Notes: generated by a model not told the origin, from the letters alone. A stretch of 64,000 nucleotides of DNA from Chloranthus sessilifolius (GCA_021018995.1 CM037592.1:78867301-78931300); one strand, 5' to 3'; positions 32,548 to 44,945 are shown, counted from the stretch's first letter. Numbers and translations: made by a program.

Positions 32548-33650
32548 TGACGCAGGACAGTACCCTAAACTACGTGAATGCAAAGATTAAATAATTGTCG
32601 AAATAGAATTGAATTTAAATTAAGCAATAAACCTTAAAATATAGCGAATACCTTAGGCTTTCGTAGTATTCCATGGGAGGATCACGTATAATTCGAGCAG
32701 GGTTCAATCCGGGCGTTAGATCCGTTAGGTTGCAGTGCGGACCGATCCTAAAGATAGAACTCTAGATTTCCATATTAAGGCGCTCACAGTGCAATGATGG
32801 AATCTCTGGTTTTCTGGCTATTTCAATATGGTTGGGTTTAATAGTCTGATGGAGGCTACGGTTGTTGAATCGGATCGATTCAAAGGTTTAGGGAAAAGCT
32901 AGGGTTTAGGATCTCAAAAGGATGATGGCTGATTCGGGGTTATGGGATCAACACAAGCAGAGAAGATAAGAAATAGATAGATAGAAGATAGATTTTGTGG
33001 GCTTCGCACCCTTGGCTTCACACCAAACCCTTCTCGGGAAGAAGAATCACTCTTCAGAGAAACTCATCTCAAGTTTCAAAAGCAAAACACTAATTCATTC
33101 AATAATCAATAATTAATTACATTGTTTAACTTAAGGACCTTATATAGGAGTCCTTTCAAACGAAAATAAAACCCAAAAACAAATTCCAAAAGGACAAGCA
33201 TGCCCCTAAAAGCTCAATTCGAATTTCAGAAAAAAAAAATAATAATAATAATAAGTTGCGCGATTTCGATCAATAGAAAGTGAAGTTCAATCGATCGAAA
33301 TTGAAATTCGATCGATCGAAAAAACATATTTCAAAAGTTCACCGCATAAATTCGATCGATCGAAATTAAAACTCGATCAATCGAATGAAAATTCGATCGA
33401 TCAAGTATATAATTCGATCGGTCAAATTATATACTCCACAACATATGTTTTTCCTCTCGCTGCCGTTCGATCGATCGAAATAGGACTTCGATCGATCGAA
33501 ATTGCAATTCGATCGATCTAATTGGCTGGTTCCTCCAATTCTTCATCTTTCGCCTCTTTCGCCTATTTCTGATTTCCACTCCGCTTCTTCCGACGTCGGT
33601 ATGCACGAAACAGTCCATATCCAATGTCTACGATGTCGGCGTCCCCGTCA
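32548..33650 (-). mobile_element. CRM-like element, 3' LTR
   Basis: 1,103 bp, TGAC...GTCA ends. It contains a TATA-like box (CTATATAAGG on the minus strand, about 33133-33142) and a cluster of TTCGATCGATCGAA boxes (33250-33530). Confidence 0.9.
33250..33530. repeat. TTCGATCGATCGAA box cluster in the 3' LTR
   Basis: About ten boxes built on TCGATCGA with AAATTGAA-type spacers. The 5' LTR carries a shorter, rearranged cluster at 39230-39450, which accounts for most of the length difference between the LTRs. Confidence 0.9.
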
Positions 33651-36600
33651 ATTCTCTTAGGCCGAAAAGGCTTCATCACCGATGAAGCGGCATCGTGATA
33701 GCGCTCAAGCATGTCGACGTTCAGGCGTCGCACCTCGTCTTCAGCGAACCATGAGTTCTCGGAGTCCGGCTTTCCCAACCACTTGACCAAGTACTTTTGA
33801 ATTCCGCCCTCATGGGTGGAGATCGCCAAATCATCTAGTATCCCTTTGATCTCATCTCTGCGCTGCTTGCGTGGGGAAGGGAAGGGTAGGGGTTGCAGGG
33901 TGGGGCTGGCATTTGGGCTCGGGGCTGCTTGGAAGGGGTTGTGAGGGGGTGGTGTTGGGGCCAAAGAAGGAACCAGGTCCTCCACATTGAATGTAGAGTT
34001 GACCCCTATATCCGATGGAAGCTCGAGAACATATGCATTAGGTCCGCTCCTTGCCAAAATTCTAAAAGGCCCAGCGCCGCGGGCTTGAAGTTTCTTTGCA
34101 GCTCCCAATGGGAACCGCTCAGGCCTAACCCGAACCATGACATAATCTCCAACCTGAAATTCCTTGAAGCGCCTATGCGCATCTACAGATATTTTGTATT
34201 GTTCATTGCTTGCATTAATTCTTTTTCTAATTTCGGCACGCATTTCATGTATATGTTGTGCAAATGAATCGGCTGATTCGGAAACTCGATGGGATGCAGA
34301 CATAGGAATTAGATCAAGGATGTTCGAGGCCTATGATCAAGGATGACCTCAAAAGGACTCATACCTAGGGACCTATTGACTGAATTGTTGTATGCAAACT
34401 CGGCAGAGAACACCTCAAATTGGTGTTCGAGGCCTATGATCAAGGATGACCTCAATAGGACTCATACCTAGGGACCTATTGGCTGAATTGTTGTATGCAA
34501 ACTCGGCTAAAAGCAATATAGAATCCCAAGTCCTAGGATGATCACCAACAAGACAACGAAGAAGATTTACCTAAGCTCCTATTGGTGGACTCCATTTGGC
34601 CATCTGTTTAAGGATGATAGGCCGAAGAAAATTGGAGCATGGTACCCATCATGTGCCATAAAATTTTCCAGAAATAACAGGTAAACTTCGCATCTCAATC
34701 CGACACAATCGTCTGGGGTAACCCATGTACACGCACAACCTCCTCGAAAAATAATTTGGCTATATAGCCGCATCGGAGGTTTTAGAGCAGGGTATGAAGT
34801 GGGCCATCTTGGAAAAGCAGTCCACTACCACAAAAATGGAATCGTGCTTCCGTTGGGTCTTTGGAAGTCCGAGCACGAAATTCATAGAGATGTGACTAAA
34901 GGGGTGTACAAGCCGGTATTCTGTGTGATATGCTTCGCAACTTGGCATGTACGACATTGTTTTACAACCCTAGAAACATCTCTCACAAGGCTAGGCCAAT
35001 AAAACCTATCCTCAACGAGCGCACTGGTTTTATCGCGCCCAAAATGTCCGGCAATCCCTTCGACATGTAACTCCCAGATGAGGAAGTCACACAATGAAGT
35101 ACGAGGGATACACATACGATTTCCTTTGAACAAATACCCATCCAGCAGGGTATACTCGGAGTTAATGTTGTTCGAATTTTCAAAGAAAGCAGTGTATTCT
35201 GTCCCGAAATTTGGGCAATCAGGATAATCTTGCTTCAACTGCTCAAATCCGATGACCTCGGTGCTCATAGACTGCAAAGTCGCCACTCGACGACTAAGCG
35301 CATCAGCAGCTTTGTTCTTGGCACCGGCCTTATGCTTCAAGACAAATGTGAACCCTTGAAGGTACTCGACCCACTTCGCGTGCCTCAGGTTCAACTTTTT
35401 CTGGGAAGCAAGGAAACGTAAGGCTTCGGTGGTTAGAAAACAACACAAACTCCTGCGGTTTCAGGAAATGTTTCCAATACCACAGAGATCAGACGACCGC
35501 ATAAAACTCCTTATCATAGGTGGAGTATTTCTGCTTTGCCTCATTGAGCTTCTCACTAAAATAGGCCACAGGGTGACCTTCTTGGCTCAGCACTCCGCCT
35601 ATGCCTACACCCGATGCGTCACATGCTACTTCAAAGACTTTAGAAAAGTCTGGTAAGCGCGTGACGGGTGCGATAACCATCTTATCTTTTATCTCGGCAA
35701 AGGCCCTGGTCGCGGCTTTGCTCCACATGAACTCCCCTTTTCTCAAGTAATCGGTAATGGGAGCCATGATGGTGCTAAAATTTCGGATGAAACGACGATA
35801 AAACGTGGTCAAACCGTGGAAGCTACGGACTTCGTGAAGATTCCGAGGTTCGGACCACTCCACAATGGCCTTAAGCTTCGCAGGGTTCGCAACCATCCGG
35901 TCTACCGAGACAATGAATCCCAAGAATACAACAGAGTGCTGCATGAAGGTGCACTTCTTGAGATTCGGGTATAACCTTTCTCCCCTCAAGGTTTCACAAA
36001 CCAACCTCAAGTGGATAATGTGTTGTTCCTTGTCTGAGCTGTAAATCAGGATGTCATCAAAGTACACGACAAGGAATTTGCCAAGGAATGGCCTCAACAC
36101 TTGGGTCATGAGCCTCATAAATGTCCTCGAGGCATTGGAAAGCCTAAAAGGCATGACCATCCACTCATAAAGACCGTCTTTGGTCTTGAAGGCGATTTTC
36201 CATTCATCACCAGGGCGAATACGCACCTGATGGTAGCCACTTTTAAGATCTATCTTGGAAAAGATAGTGGCTCCAACCATCATGTCAAGCATGTCATCAA
36301 ACCGCAGTATGGGAAACCGATATTTAATGGTGATCTTATTAATCGCAAGGCTATCCACACACATGCGTCATGTACCATCTTTCTTAGGTGTGAGTAAAGC
36401 TAGTACAGCACACGGGCTCAGACTCTCTTGAATGAACCCCTTTTGAAGGAGCTCACTGACTTGCCGAATCAACTCGGCGTGCTCAACCGGATTCAACCTG
36501 TAGTGGGGCAGGTTCGGTAATGTAGATCCGGGAACTAAGTCAATTGCGTGTTGAATGTCACGCATGGGAGGGAGCTCATTAGGTAAGTCTTCGGGGAAGA

Positions 36601-38483
36601 CATCCGCAAATTCATTTAGGATGGGCTCTACCTCCTTGGGGTACTCCGCCCGACTCGAAGTACTCTCAACAGGATTTACACACACACACGACACTCTCAT
36701 CTAACGATGCCCTCTCGAACTCTGAAGGGCTCACAATGTTGATGGCCTTGGATTGGCCTCCCTTCTTCTCAACTCTATTGACCGATGGTGCTTTGGGAGC
36801 CAAAGGGTTAAGAGTGATTTTCTTTCCCTTGTAATTGAATGTACAAATGTTAGATCGCTCAAAAATGGTCACGTTCAAATCATAGAGCCATGGCCACTCT
36901 AAAATAATGTGGCCCACATCCATCGGCACCACATCGCACTATAAGGTGTCTGAGTATGAACCCAACTGTATGGGTACACGACACCTCTGAGATACTGGAA
37001 TGGATGAGAAGTCAACCCATGCGACTTTGTAAGGTCTCGGGTGGGCTTCAGGTGTAAGCCCTAAGCGGGTGACGGTATGTTCTGACACCTCATTGGTACA
37101 GCTTCCGCTATCCACGATTACCCTACAACTCTTTGTCCCACATGTGGCAAAGGTGTGAAAGATGTTCTCCCTTCGTCGATCCTCTTTTTCATCCCGTTGA
37201 GGTTGTGCAAAGACACACCTCACAACTAGAGCGCGACCCATGTCATCACCCTCCTCGTCACTAGGTGTGGCATTCGGCTCAAAGACCTCTTCCTCATAAA
37301 CTCCTTCACTTTCTTCTCCTTCTCCGTCGATGAAGAGATTCCTTTGTGGGTCTCTTGTGGGGCATTGGGCAGCAAAGTGTCCCAATCCTTGACATTTATA
37401 GCACTTGGCATGCGACCCACTCTTCGAGGATTCTCCGGCTACACCCTTACCTTTGTCAAACCTTACATTGATAGACGTGGGTTGTGTGGGTTTGGCAAGC
37501 GGGTTTCCAGCACTAGATCTCACTTTGCCGGTACGGAGTTGACCGGGGTGAAAATCAGATTCCCTAGTCACCGTCATTTTCAAATATCATTCAAGGTCTT
37601 GAACGACGGTATAACAATCGACGAGAGTCTCCACAGGGTGGGAGACTAACTCTTTTTGCAAGTCAAGTCTCAATCCGGTGCGAAATCTGGATAGAGTGAC
37701 TTGAAGGTCTTCGGATACCTTGGCTCTCATCATGAATTCCTCAAATTTGCCAATGTAATCCGAAATCGGCATACTACCTTGGCGCAGATTTTGCCATTGG
37801 TTGAGGAAACGTTGGTAGTATGAAGAAGGAATGTACTTCTTTGTAAGTCGTTCCTTCATGTCCTCTCAACGAGTAATGGGAGTACAACCCGCATTCGTTC
37901 TGGTGCATTCAACGTTGACCCAAAAGAGTCGGGTTTGGCCTACAAGTTTCATTTTCGCGAGTCTAACACACCTTTCGTCGCTCATGCCAAACCACTCAAA
38001 GTGCTGGTCCAAATCGGATAACCAATCGAGCAAGACTTGAGGGTCTAATCTTCCATCGAAAGTTGGAAACTCAACTCGGACATTTTTGAAGAGTCTCCCT
38101 TCCGGGTCGTAGTCATCTCCATGATGATCTAACCTATGGTTCCGGTTCCAATTATGTTGGTAGCCATTTCGTTCGAAACTTGGACCATTACGCTCACGGG
38201 GTGGTTCGAAGTACTCATCACCCTCGTCTAACCGATTGACTCGGTCTAACAACCTCTCATTGGATGCTTCGAGAGTCCTTTGGGCCCTCTCCAAGGCAGT
38301 CATTCGATCATTGATCGATTTTAGATCAGCCCTCACGCCGTTAAGAGCCTCGGCAATCACACTCATGTCCATGGTGATACGGTTCACTAATTGACGGGTT
38401 CTAGAATGGAATGCAAAATGAACACTTCGGCCAAAACAGAAATAATATGCAATGAAAATTAAGTGCAATGAATTCAATGTCAC
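33563..38483 (-). mobile_element. CRM-like element, gag-pol internal region
   Basis: Minus-strand order: gag (38483 to about 37590, with FPTFDGRLDPQVLLDWLSDL), zinc knuckle CYKCQGLGHFAAQC, protease-like VIVDSGSCTNEVS, reverse transcriptase (36700-35490), RNase H-like [20 protein letters not shown], integrase zinc region HVEGIAGHFGRDKT...CRTCQ and core, then GPFRILARSGPNAYVLELPS and a chromodomain-like block QKYLVKWLGKPDSENSWFAE. This is the standard gypsy chromovirus order. It is a broken copy. Confidence 0.85.
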
Positions 38484-38526
38484 ACAGTATGCCCTAACCT
38501 AGAACCTAGGGCTTTGATACCAAAAC

Positions 38527-39572
38527 TGACGCAGGACGATACCTTAAACTACGTGAATGCAATGATTAAATAATTACCGAAATAGAATTGAATTTAAATT
38601 AAGGAATAAACCTTAAAATATAGCGAATACCTTAGGCTTTCGTAGTATTCCATGGGAGGATCACGTATAATTCGAGCAAGGTTCAGTCCGGGCGTTAGAT
38701 CAATTAGGTTGCAGCGCGGATCGATCCTAGAGATAGAACTCTAGATTTCCAAATTAAGGCGCTCACAGTGCAATGATGGAATCTCTGGTTTTCTGGCTAT
38801 TTCGATATAGTTGGGCTTAATAGTCTTATGGAAGCTACGGTTGTTGAATCGAATCGATTCAATGGTTTAGGGAAAAGCTAGGGTTTAGGATCTCAAAAGG
38901 ATGATGGCTGATTCGAGGTTACGGGATCAACACAAGCAGAGAAGATAAGAAATAGATAGATAGAAGATAGATTTTGTGGGCGTCGCACCCTTGGCTTCAC
39001 ACCAAACCCTTCTCGGGAAGAAGAATCACTCTTCGGAGAAACTCATCTCAAGTCTCAAAAGCAAAACACTCATTCATTCAATAATCAATAATTAATTACA
39101 TTGTTTAACTTAAGGACCTTATATAGGAGTCCTTTCAAACGAAAATAAAACCCTAAAACAAATTCCAAAAGGACAAGTATGCCCCTAAAAGTTCAGTTCG
39201 AATTTCAGAAAAAAACAAAAAAAAAAATTAAGCTGCGCGATTTCGATTGAAAGTGAAGTTCGATCGATCAAAAGTGAAACTTGATTGATCGAAAGTGAAA
39301 CTTGATCGATCGAAAAACATATTTCAAAAGTTCGCCGCAGAAATTCGATCGATCGAAATTGAAACTCGATCGATCGAATTATATACTCCAGAACATATGT
39401 TTTTCCTCTCGCTGTCGTTCGATCGATCGAAATAGGACTTCGATCGATCGAATTTGTTGGTTCCTCCAATTCTTCATCTTTCGCCTATTTCTGATTTCCA
39501 CTCCGCTTCTTCCGACATCGGTATATACGAAACGGCCCATATCCAATGTCCACGATCTCGGCATCCCAGTCA
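38527..39572 (-). mobile_element. CRM-like element, 5' LTR
   Basis: 1,046 bp, same TG...CA ends as its partner and followed on the minus strand by the initiator-Met type primer site. Contains its own TCGATCGA cluster (39230-39450). Confidence 0.9.
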
Positions 39573-39577
39573 ATTCA

Positions 39578-40580
39578 TCTACTAATTCCACCTCCACCAC
39601 TACTGGATATTTGAACTCTCCAGCAATAACCCAAACACAACGTGGGATCTCAGTCCACGTCGATGATTTGACTTGGAATCTAGCATAATGGAGCTTCTCA
39701 AACGCTAGAGTAGTCGGATCAATTGCCATTAACCCACCCCATCTATTGGCAATCTCTCTGAAAACCGCTTCCACCCACAGATGAAATGGCAGTCCTCTAT
39801 TCCGCAGCCACACACTCCCTCCAAAAAAACACTCATCCGCCGCTTCCATCTCCTTTCCCCAATCTCCTAGTTTGATTTTACCCCCACTCCACTTCCAGAT
39901 CCGTCCCACCTCCTTCAGCACCCTAATTTTATCCTGTGAGCAACTGAGCTCAAACAAGATCGCTTTTGGTCTAAAGGGCTTTACCGACAAGGAATCAATT
40001 CTCTAATCAGCTTTAGCCTGATGCAAAAGAGAGTCCAAATCCCTAATATCCTTATTCAACCAACCTGCTATGCAAAAAATTCGAAAGCCAAGTTGCCTAT
40101 CCCTCAACCGAGGATGCTTCCACATGGATCTCACTCCGGCTACCTTCTCTGGAATCCATATGGCTCTTCTCAATCCCACTCGGTAGATTTACACCTTTGA
40201 ATTTCTTTCCCCATAAGGACCATCCATTTGCTACATCTTTCACCTGAGAAGGGTTTAAGACCACCTTCCCTCTCGACACTCCTATCTTGGATCTCCAATG
40301 CCACCCCATACTCCGATGATTTCTACACGAAGTCCGGAAGCATCACTGCCAACGTGCGAAATTCCAAAGACCGCAGACCCCTCATTTCCAATCGCCATCT
40401 TTGGTCGGGTGCCTTCCATTCTTCTTAGCTTTCCACGCAGCAACCTCTTTCTCAAGATTTTCATAGAACCGTCGTTCCCTCCATCGCCCATTGCGTAGGG
40501 ATCTCCACTCCGGCCACTGTGCTCTCCACCACTGTGCGCTCCATCTTCCACTTTTCAGAAATCCTTCTTTCTCCATTCCA
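39578..40580 (-). pseudogene. LINE ORF1, N-terminal part
   Basis: The minus strand shows SVKPFRPKAILFELSCSQDK, WLRNRGLPFHLWVEAVFREI and IANRWGGLMAID, the nucleic-acid-binding domain (DUF4283-like) of plant L1 ORF1. Further upstream pieces (40097-40309, 40282-40551) include a start-like region with RRFYENLEKEVAAWKAKKNG. The frame is broken more than once and the CRM-like element interrupts it at 39577. Confidence 0.75.
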
Positions 40581-40744
40581 ACCTGCTAAAATAAAAAAGT
40601 GACGAGATAATCCCCAAGATGAGCCCTTAAAATCGTACCCAAGCTCTGGTTGGATAGCTCGAGCGATCTAAGACTGGTTCGGTAGCTCTGCACGGTTGAC
40701 GAAAGGAACCATCTTATCTCAAGGTATTGAATCTTGTAGTTTTT

Positions 40745-40755
40745 TCATTCTCCCA
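40745..40755. repeat. Target site duplication of the LINE, right copy
   Basis: TTCATTCTCCC, identical to 27747-27757. Confidence 0.75.
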
Positions 40756-42102
40756 TTCTGTCCCCCCTCTTTGTAGTTTTTTCCCATCCAGTCTCATTTC
40801 TCCACTTTCCTCCCTCATTTCTTTCTAAAATTATGAGAGCTAGAATCCTTTCTAGTATGAAGAATGTTGAAGTTTGAAACCCTAGTGCTCTGACTTTCTG
40901 TGTTACCCACACATTATAGGAAAAAATTACAAACTCATTAAAAGGAAAAGGAAGGAAAAGAGATCACAATACCCAAAAGAAGTTGAAGATAAAACAGATC
41001 ACCCAATTCAAATGACAACAATTCATTGCAGCAAGGTCTGTTTATATCAGCGGTTTGATGACATTTCTTCTCTGGGCAATTCTGAGAAGAGACTTGATGT
41101 GTTGGGCATCAAAATTAACTTGTCAATTCCAAAGTAAAAAATGCGAAAAAATTAAACCTTGGTGAGGAATTGATAAATGGACACCCTCTTGCCCATAAAC
41201 TATGAGATAGTGCTTCCTTTTCACATATTATCACCAACACTTCAAAAGATCTGTTTTTTTTTTTATTAGTAAGCTTGAGGTTCTATGGGAGCTCCCCAAA
41301 CTCTTATTTCAAGATATCGGTATGTCCTCATAGTTAATTCAAGGGCGGTAGTTTGCTAGCTTTTCCTTCATGGATCAGAGCTATAAGGTGCTGCTTGCAG
41401 CCTCCAATCTTATCCTTTTCTTGGATACGACACTAGTATTGGTCAGTTTTTCTTCTCTTTGGGAACTTTCCTTTAGCTCTCCTAATTGCATGTCACACTT
41501 ACATTATTTTTTTATTGCTTGGTCTCGTCCACTGTTACTCTGCAGGTTAGGTTTCGTATTTGTTCAATTTAAATCCATTATACACCACCAAAAGTGTGCA
41601 TGCCTAGGCTCTCCTTCCCCTAAAATGCTCGAACCTTAGGAGACAAACATATTTTAATGAGCAAACAAACCGTGAAAGTACATTTCACCTTCCACTGATT
41701 TGGCACTAAAAATATGTGTGCATCCATTAAAATGGTCAAACCGTGGGAGAACAAATTTTATCACAAAAAACTGTGGAAGTACATTTTTTACCTTTCGCTG
41801 ATTTGGCACTAAAAATATGTGTGCGTCTCACAAGGTTGGCAGAGAGAGATTGACCCCTGGACCACCATTGGTGCACAGGTTTGGCACCTAATACCAAAGT
41901 GGTAACATATGTGTACGCATTTAAAATGGCAAGGGAAAGAACTCAGAAAAAAAATGCAGTTAAGTTAGGAAAAAAAATGAAAAATCGGAAGATATTAACA
42001 AATTTAAAAAACTCCTCCTGTACTCAGACTCCTAGCATTGACTTCGTAGACTTTCGCGCCAGTGACAGCTTAACGCTATCTTCTATCTATTATTACCCAT
42101 AA
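40756..42102. other. Intergenic stretch with a ~100-bp period duplication
   Basis: No gene recognised. Two copies of a 54-bp segment (41671-41724 and 41771-41826) share AGTACATTT and CTGATTTGGCACTAAAAATA. Short open frames at 41370 and 41881 show no known motif. Confidence 0.5.
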
Positions 42103-43153
42103 AGGCTGGCCCTTGTACCAGTTTTATGTCAAGAATGCGTTCTTGCATAGAGACCTCAAAGAAGAGGTGCATGTCATTTGCCTTTTGAGTCTTACTTCAG
42201 CGGGAGAAAGAAAACCAGTGGAGTCATTACAAACACACTTTATTTGTGAAGAAGGGATTGCGCATGACAACCCTCATTGTGTATGTTGATGACATTGCTG
42301 TCACAAAAGATGATAGCAAAGAAATTTTTAAGTTATAGACCTATCTCAATCAGATCTTTGATATTGAGGACCTTGGTCCCCTCCAGAATTTTACAGGAAT
42401 TGAAGTTGTCAGGTCAGAAAATGGGATTGTTCTATCCCAAAGAAAGTATGGCTTAAATGTTCCTTAGCAGGCAGGAATGTTGGGGAATAACCTAGACACT
42501 CCTATCGACTAGAACCATAAAACATGAAGAGGGGGAGCTTCTCAAAGATGTCACTAAGTACCAGAGGACGGTGGGTAAACTCATATATCTCACCATGACA
42601 TGGTCGGACATTGCATATGCTATCATTGTGGTCAGTCAATATATGTGCGCACCTCATACTCCACACCTAAATGGTGCTTACAGAGTTCTGAGGTACCCGG
42701 AATCCCTAGGAGACGATTATTGTATGGTAATCATGGACACCTAGATGGAGGGTATTCACGGCAGACTAGGCAGGATCCATCAGTGACAGGAGGTCTACGA
42801 TCGGCTATGTTACATATCATGGGGAGAATTTAATCACCTGGAAGAGCAAGAAACAACATGTTGTGTCTAACTCAAGTGTTGAAGTGGAGTATAGAATCGT
42901 ATCCCAAGGTGCTAGACAGGGAATGTGGTTAAAATTTATTCTGAATGACACTGGAATACAAGTGCAGCTTCCTATGATTTTGTATGGAGACAATGATGTT
43001 GCTCTACACATTGCAGAGAACCCTGCATTCCATGAGAGGACCAAGCACATGGAAGTAGATTAACACTTTCTGAGAGAAAAGGTAGAGTCTCGAGAGAAGG
43101 ATATTACTACCAAGTTGGGCATGATTGACATTTATGCGCAATTTGAGGGGGAG
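42103..43153 (+). mobile_element. Ty1/copia fossil: reverse transcriptase and RNase H
   Basis: Translation begins WPLYQFYVKNAFLHRDLKEE (copia 'QLDVKNAFLHGdL.EEVYM') and continues LIVYVDDIAVTKDDSKEI, IEDLGPLQNFTGIEV, then the RNase H end NSSVEVEYRIVSQGARQGMW and LYGDNDVALHIAENPAFHER. A purine tract (TTTGAGGGGGAG) precedes the LTR. The 5' part of the element is missing and the rest is broken at several points. Confidence 0.85.
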
Positions 43154-43415
43154 TGTTCGAATAAATGTTTAGATATGTTGGTGTGTAACTAAATCATTGG
43201 ATGTGTGCGTAGTAGTCACTTAAGTTGGAGTAGCTTTAACTATTTTGATGGTTCCATATATGTGATATATTGTATATGTAGTATAAATGCTAATAACAGA
43301 AGGGTTTGAGCACACAACACTCAACCCTAATTCACCACATTTCTCCTTCTCCTTCTTCCTCCTCTTCCTCTTCACCTAACGCTAACCATAACCTATAGCA
43401 TCGTTCTCAATCTCA
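43154..43415 (+). mobile_element. Copia LTR followed by a primer-site-like sequence
   Basis: Starts TGTTCGAATAAATGTTTAGA after the purine tract; about 262 bp. TATA-like TAGTATAAATG lies near 43280. It is followed by GGTATCATGGTCATGG (43418), which resembles the initiator-Met primer site of copia elements (TGGTATCAGAGC). The LTR therefore has a 3'-type neighbour on the left and a 5'-type neighbour on the right. Confidence 0.65.
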
Positions 43416-43964
43416 AAGGTATCATGGTCATGGATCGAAATGTTGCCAAAAGCCCTCACCTAGCTAGCCGAGTGATGCATCCTCAGATCATTATGAACAA
43501 CAGATGGTGTTATTCAGAGGTGCAACAGACAACTATCAAATGGATCAAGAAATGTGTCAGGGATGAACAACCAAATTTACAATAGGGGGTACACTAGGTA
43601 TCAAAAGGGGCAATACAGGAAGAAATCCATGGGGGATGCCCAATCTGACTGTGTCTTCTAGTGCGAGGCACGAGGCCAAGCCAGTGGAACTGCTCATGGC
43701 TAATGCATTGCTGGTCTTGAATATGGATAATGCACATGGATTTCAAGGAATCGACAATTTTGTGATGGGGGCTATTTTCCAAATGCCATTTCAAAGTTTT
43801 TATGAGTTACTTTTATTTTAACTTCTAACACAAGATCTTTTAGTCACTATGGAATTCATAAATTAATAAAGGGTAGTCTGGGTAGTTCACTTACATTTGG
43901 CAGGGAATCAATAATAAGTCTAGAGGTCTTGTTCAGTTTTGTTTAATTAATATAAGTACTCTCC
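43416..43964 (+). mobile_element. Possible copia leader/gag remnant
   Basis: Sequence after the primer-site-like motif. It has no clear gag motif; short open frames (43636-43821) are not recognised. Assigned only by position. Confidence 0.3.
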
Positions 43965-44372
43965 AAGGAAAAAAAATATTAAAAAAACCAGTGAGGGGCT
44001 GGAAAGAAACAAGGAAAAAAAACAAACAGAAAAACAGAAAAAACAGCTAAAAAAACGAAAGATGGAGCACAAAGGGCGAGGAGCTAACACAGTCACCCCC
44101 AAAGCCACCTCGAGGCCCAAAGGGCCGCAAGAAAAGGTATACAAAATCTCACAAAGAGAAACCCCCACTGCCCTCCCCCCGTGTTTGTCTAAGAAAATCC
44201 AATGGCACATCGTGTCTTTAACTAGATTCATGATAGATCCGATTAGACGTCTTTTGCAATGGAAGACCCACGTAATCCTTTCGAGCCATAAGTTCCTGAT
44301 GCGAACTTTAGATCTGCCTATTTGAATCGTGGTTGGATAAAGAGGAGACTTCAAAAGAGAAAGTGGACCCAC
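43965..44372 (-). mobile_element. 5'-truncated LINE 3' end
   Basis: Minus strand contains IFLDKHGGRAVGVSLCEILY followed by CGPLGLEV, T-rich sequence with repeated GTTTTTCTGTTT, and an end near TTTCCTTGGAGAGTACTTAT. The style matches 3' ends of plant L1-type LINEs and the tail of the LINE at 27770-28000 (GGCCTTTGGG...GCTGTTTTTTCC). No tail or target duplication was settled. Confidence 0.4.
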
Positions 44373-44456
44373 GAATGAATTTTTTTAAAAGGCCCGTTAA
44401 AGACGCGTTTAATCAAAAAGAAGAAAATCCAAATTTATTAGAGTCTTCAACTTTCA

Positions 44457-44795
44457 ATCCAGTCACTTTTATGTTTGGCCTATTTTGAAGTGCCAAAAAA
44501 AGTCGGATTGATGCGAAATTAGTCATATTTGAAAGCTTATCGAAGTAACTTTCCAACGAGCCAAAAAACGTGCAATTCCGACAAATATTGAAGAAGTTAT
44601 GGTCAGTTTTCGAAAGTTGTACAGAAAGTAACGAATTTCAAGAATCCTAATTGAATTAGGATTAGTCTCTTTTATTATTTTATTTTAGAAAATAAGAGTT
44701 CTTTCTTTTATTAGAAATAGGATTAGTTTCCGTATTGTTTTAGGACTTAATTTTATTGTTTCAGAAGAATTAGGATAATTCTTTTATTTGAATTA
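44457..44795 (+). mobile_element. Tat-like LTR fragment
   Basis: About 340 bp similar to 16172-16500 of the Tat-like LTR: shared GAAAGCTTATCGAAGTA, TTTCCAACGAGC, GAAGAAGTTATGGTCA and TTAGGATTAGTCTCTTT. It is a third, internal fragment without either LTR end. Confidence 0.8.
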
Positions 44796-44869
44796 GCAAT
44801 TACTATAATTATCTAAGAACAAACTAATGAACTAACAAAGTATGTGAGTAACAACTAACAAGTAAGGAT

Positions 44870-44945
44870 TGGGTCTATAGCTCAACTGAAGGTGCAAGGT
44901 GAGGCAACCTTGAGGTTGCAGGCTCAAGAACTTACTAACTTACTA
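44870..44945 (+). mobile_element. tRNA-related SINE-like fragment
   Basis: GGGTCTATAGCTCAACTGAA with a box A-like TATAGCTCAAC, then CAACCTTGAGGTTGCAGGCT and a box B-like GGCTCAAGAAC. The layout parallels the minus-strand sequence at 57255-57337. The box B match is weak. Confidence 0.45.

Larger units (their letters stand above)
32548..39572 (-). mobile_element. CRM-like Ty3/gypsy element with both LTRs
   Basis: LTRs at 32548-33650 (3' LTR) and 38527-39572 (5' LTR), a matching 5-bp target duplication ATTCA (32543-32547, 39573-39577), a TGGTATCAAAGCC primer-binding site (initiator Met tRNA type) just inside the 5' LTR, and gag-pol on the minus strand. Protein blocks point to the CRM (centromeric) chromovirus type: [34 protein letters not shown], and a final chromodomain-like part. 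The internal region is broken at roughly ten points. LTRs differ by about 6 percent over 430 bases compared by eye, so the insertion is fairly recent, perhaps a few million years. It sits in ORF1 of the LINE. Confidence 0.9.
27758..40744 (-). mobile_element. L1-type LINE, probably full length, split by an LTR element
   Basis: On the minus strand the order is 5' leader (40744), ORF1 (about 40580 to 31650, interrupted), ORF2 endonuclease, reverse transcriptase, zinc-finger C-terminus, 3' UTR, and a 12-base A tail (T run 27758-27769). An exact 11-bp repeat TTCATTCTCCC flanks it. Removing the inserted CRM-like element (32548-39572 plus its 5-bp duplication) leaves about 5.96 kb, the usual size of a full plant L1. 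Both ORFs carry stops and frameshifts, so it is inactive. The insertion lies in ORF1, so the LINE is older than the CRM-like copy. Confidence 0.85.
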
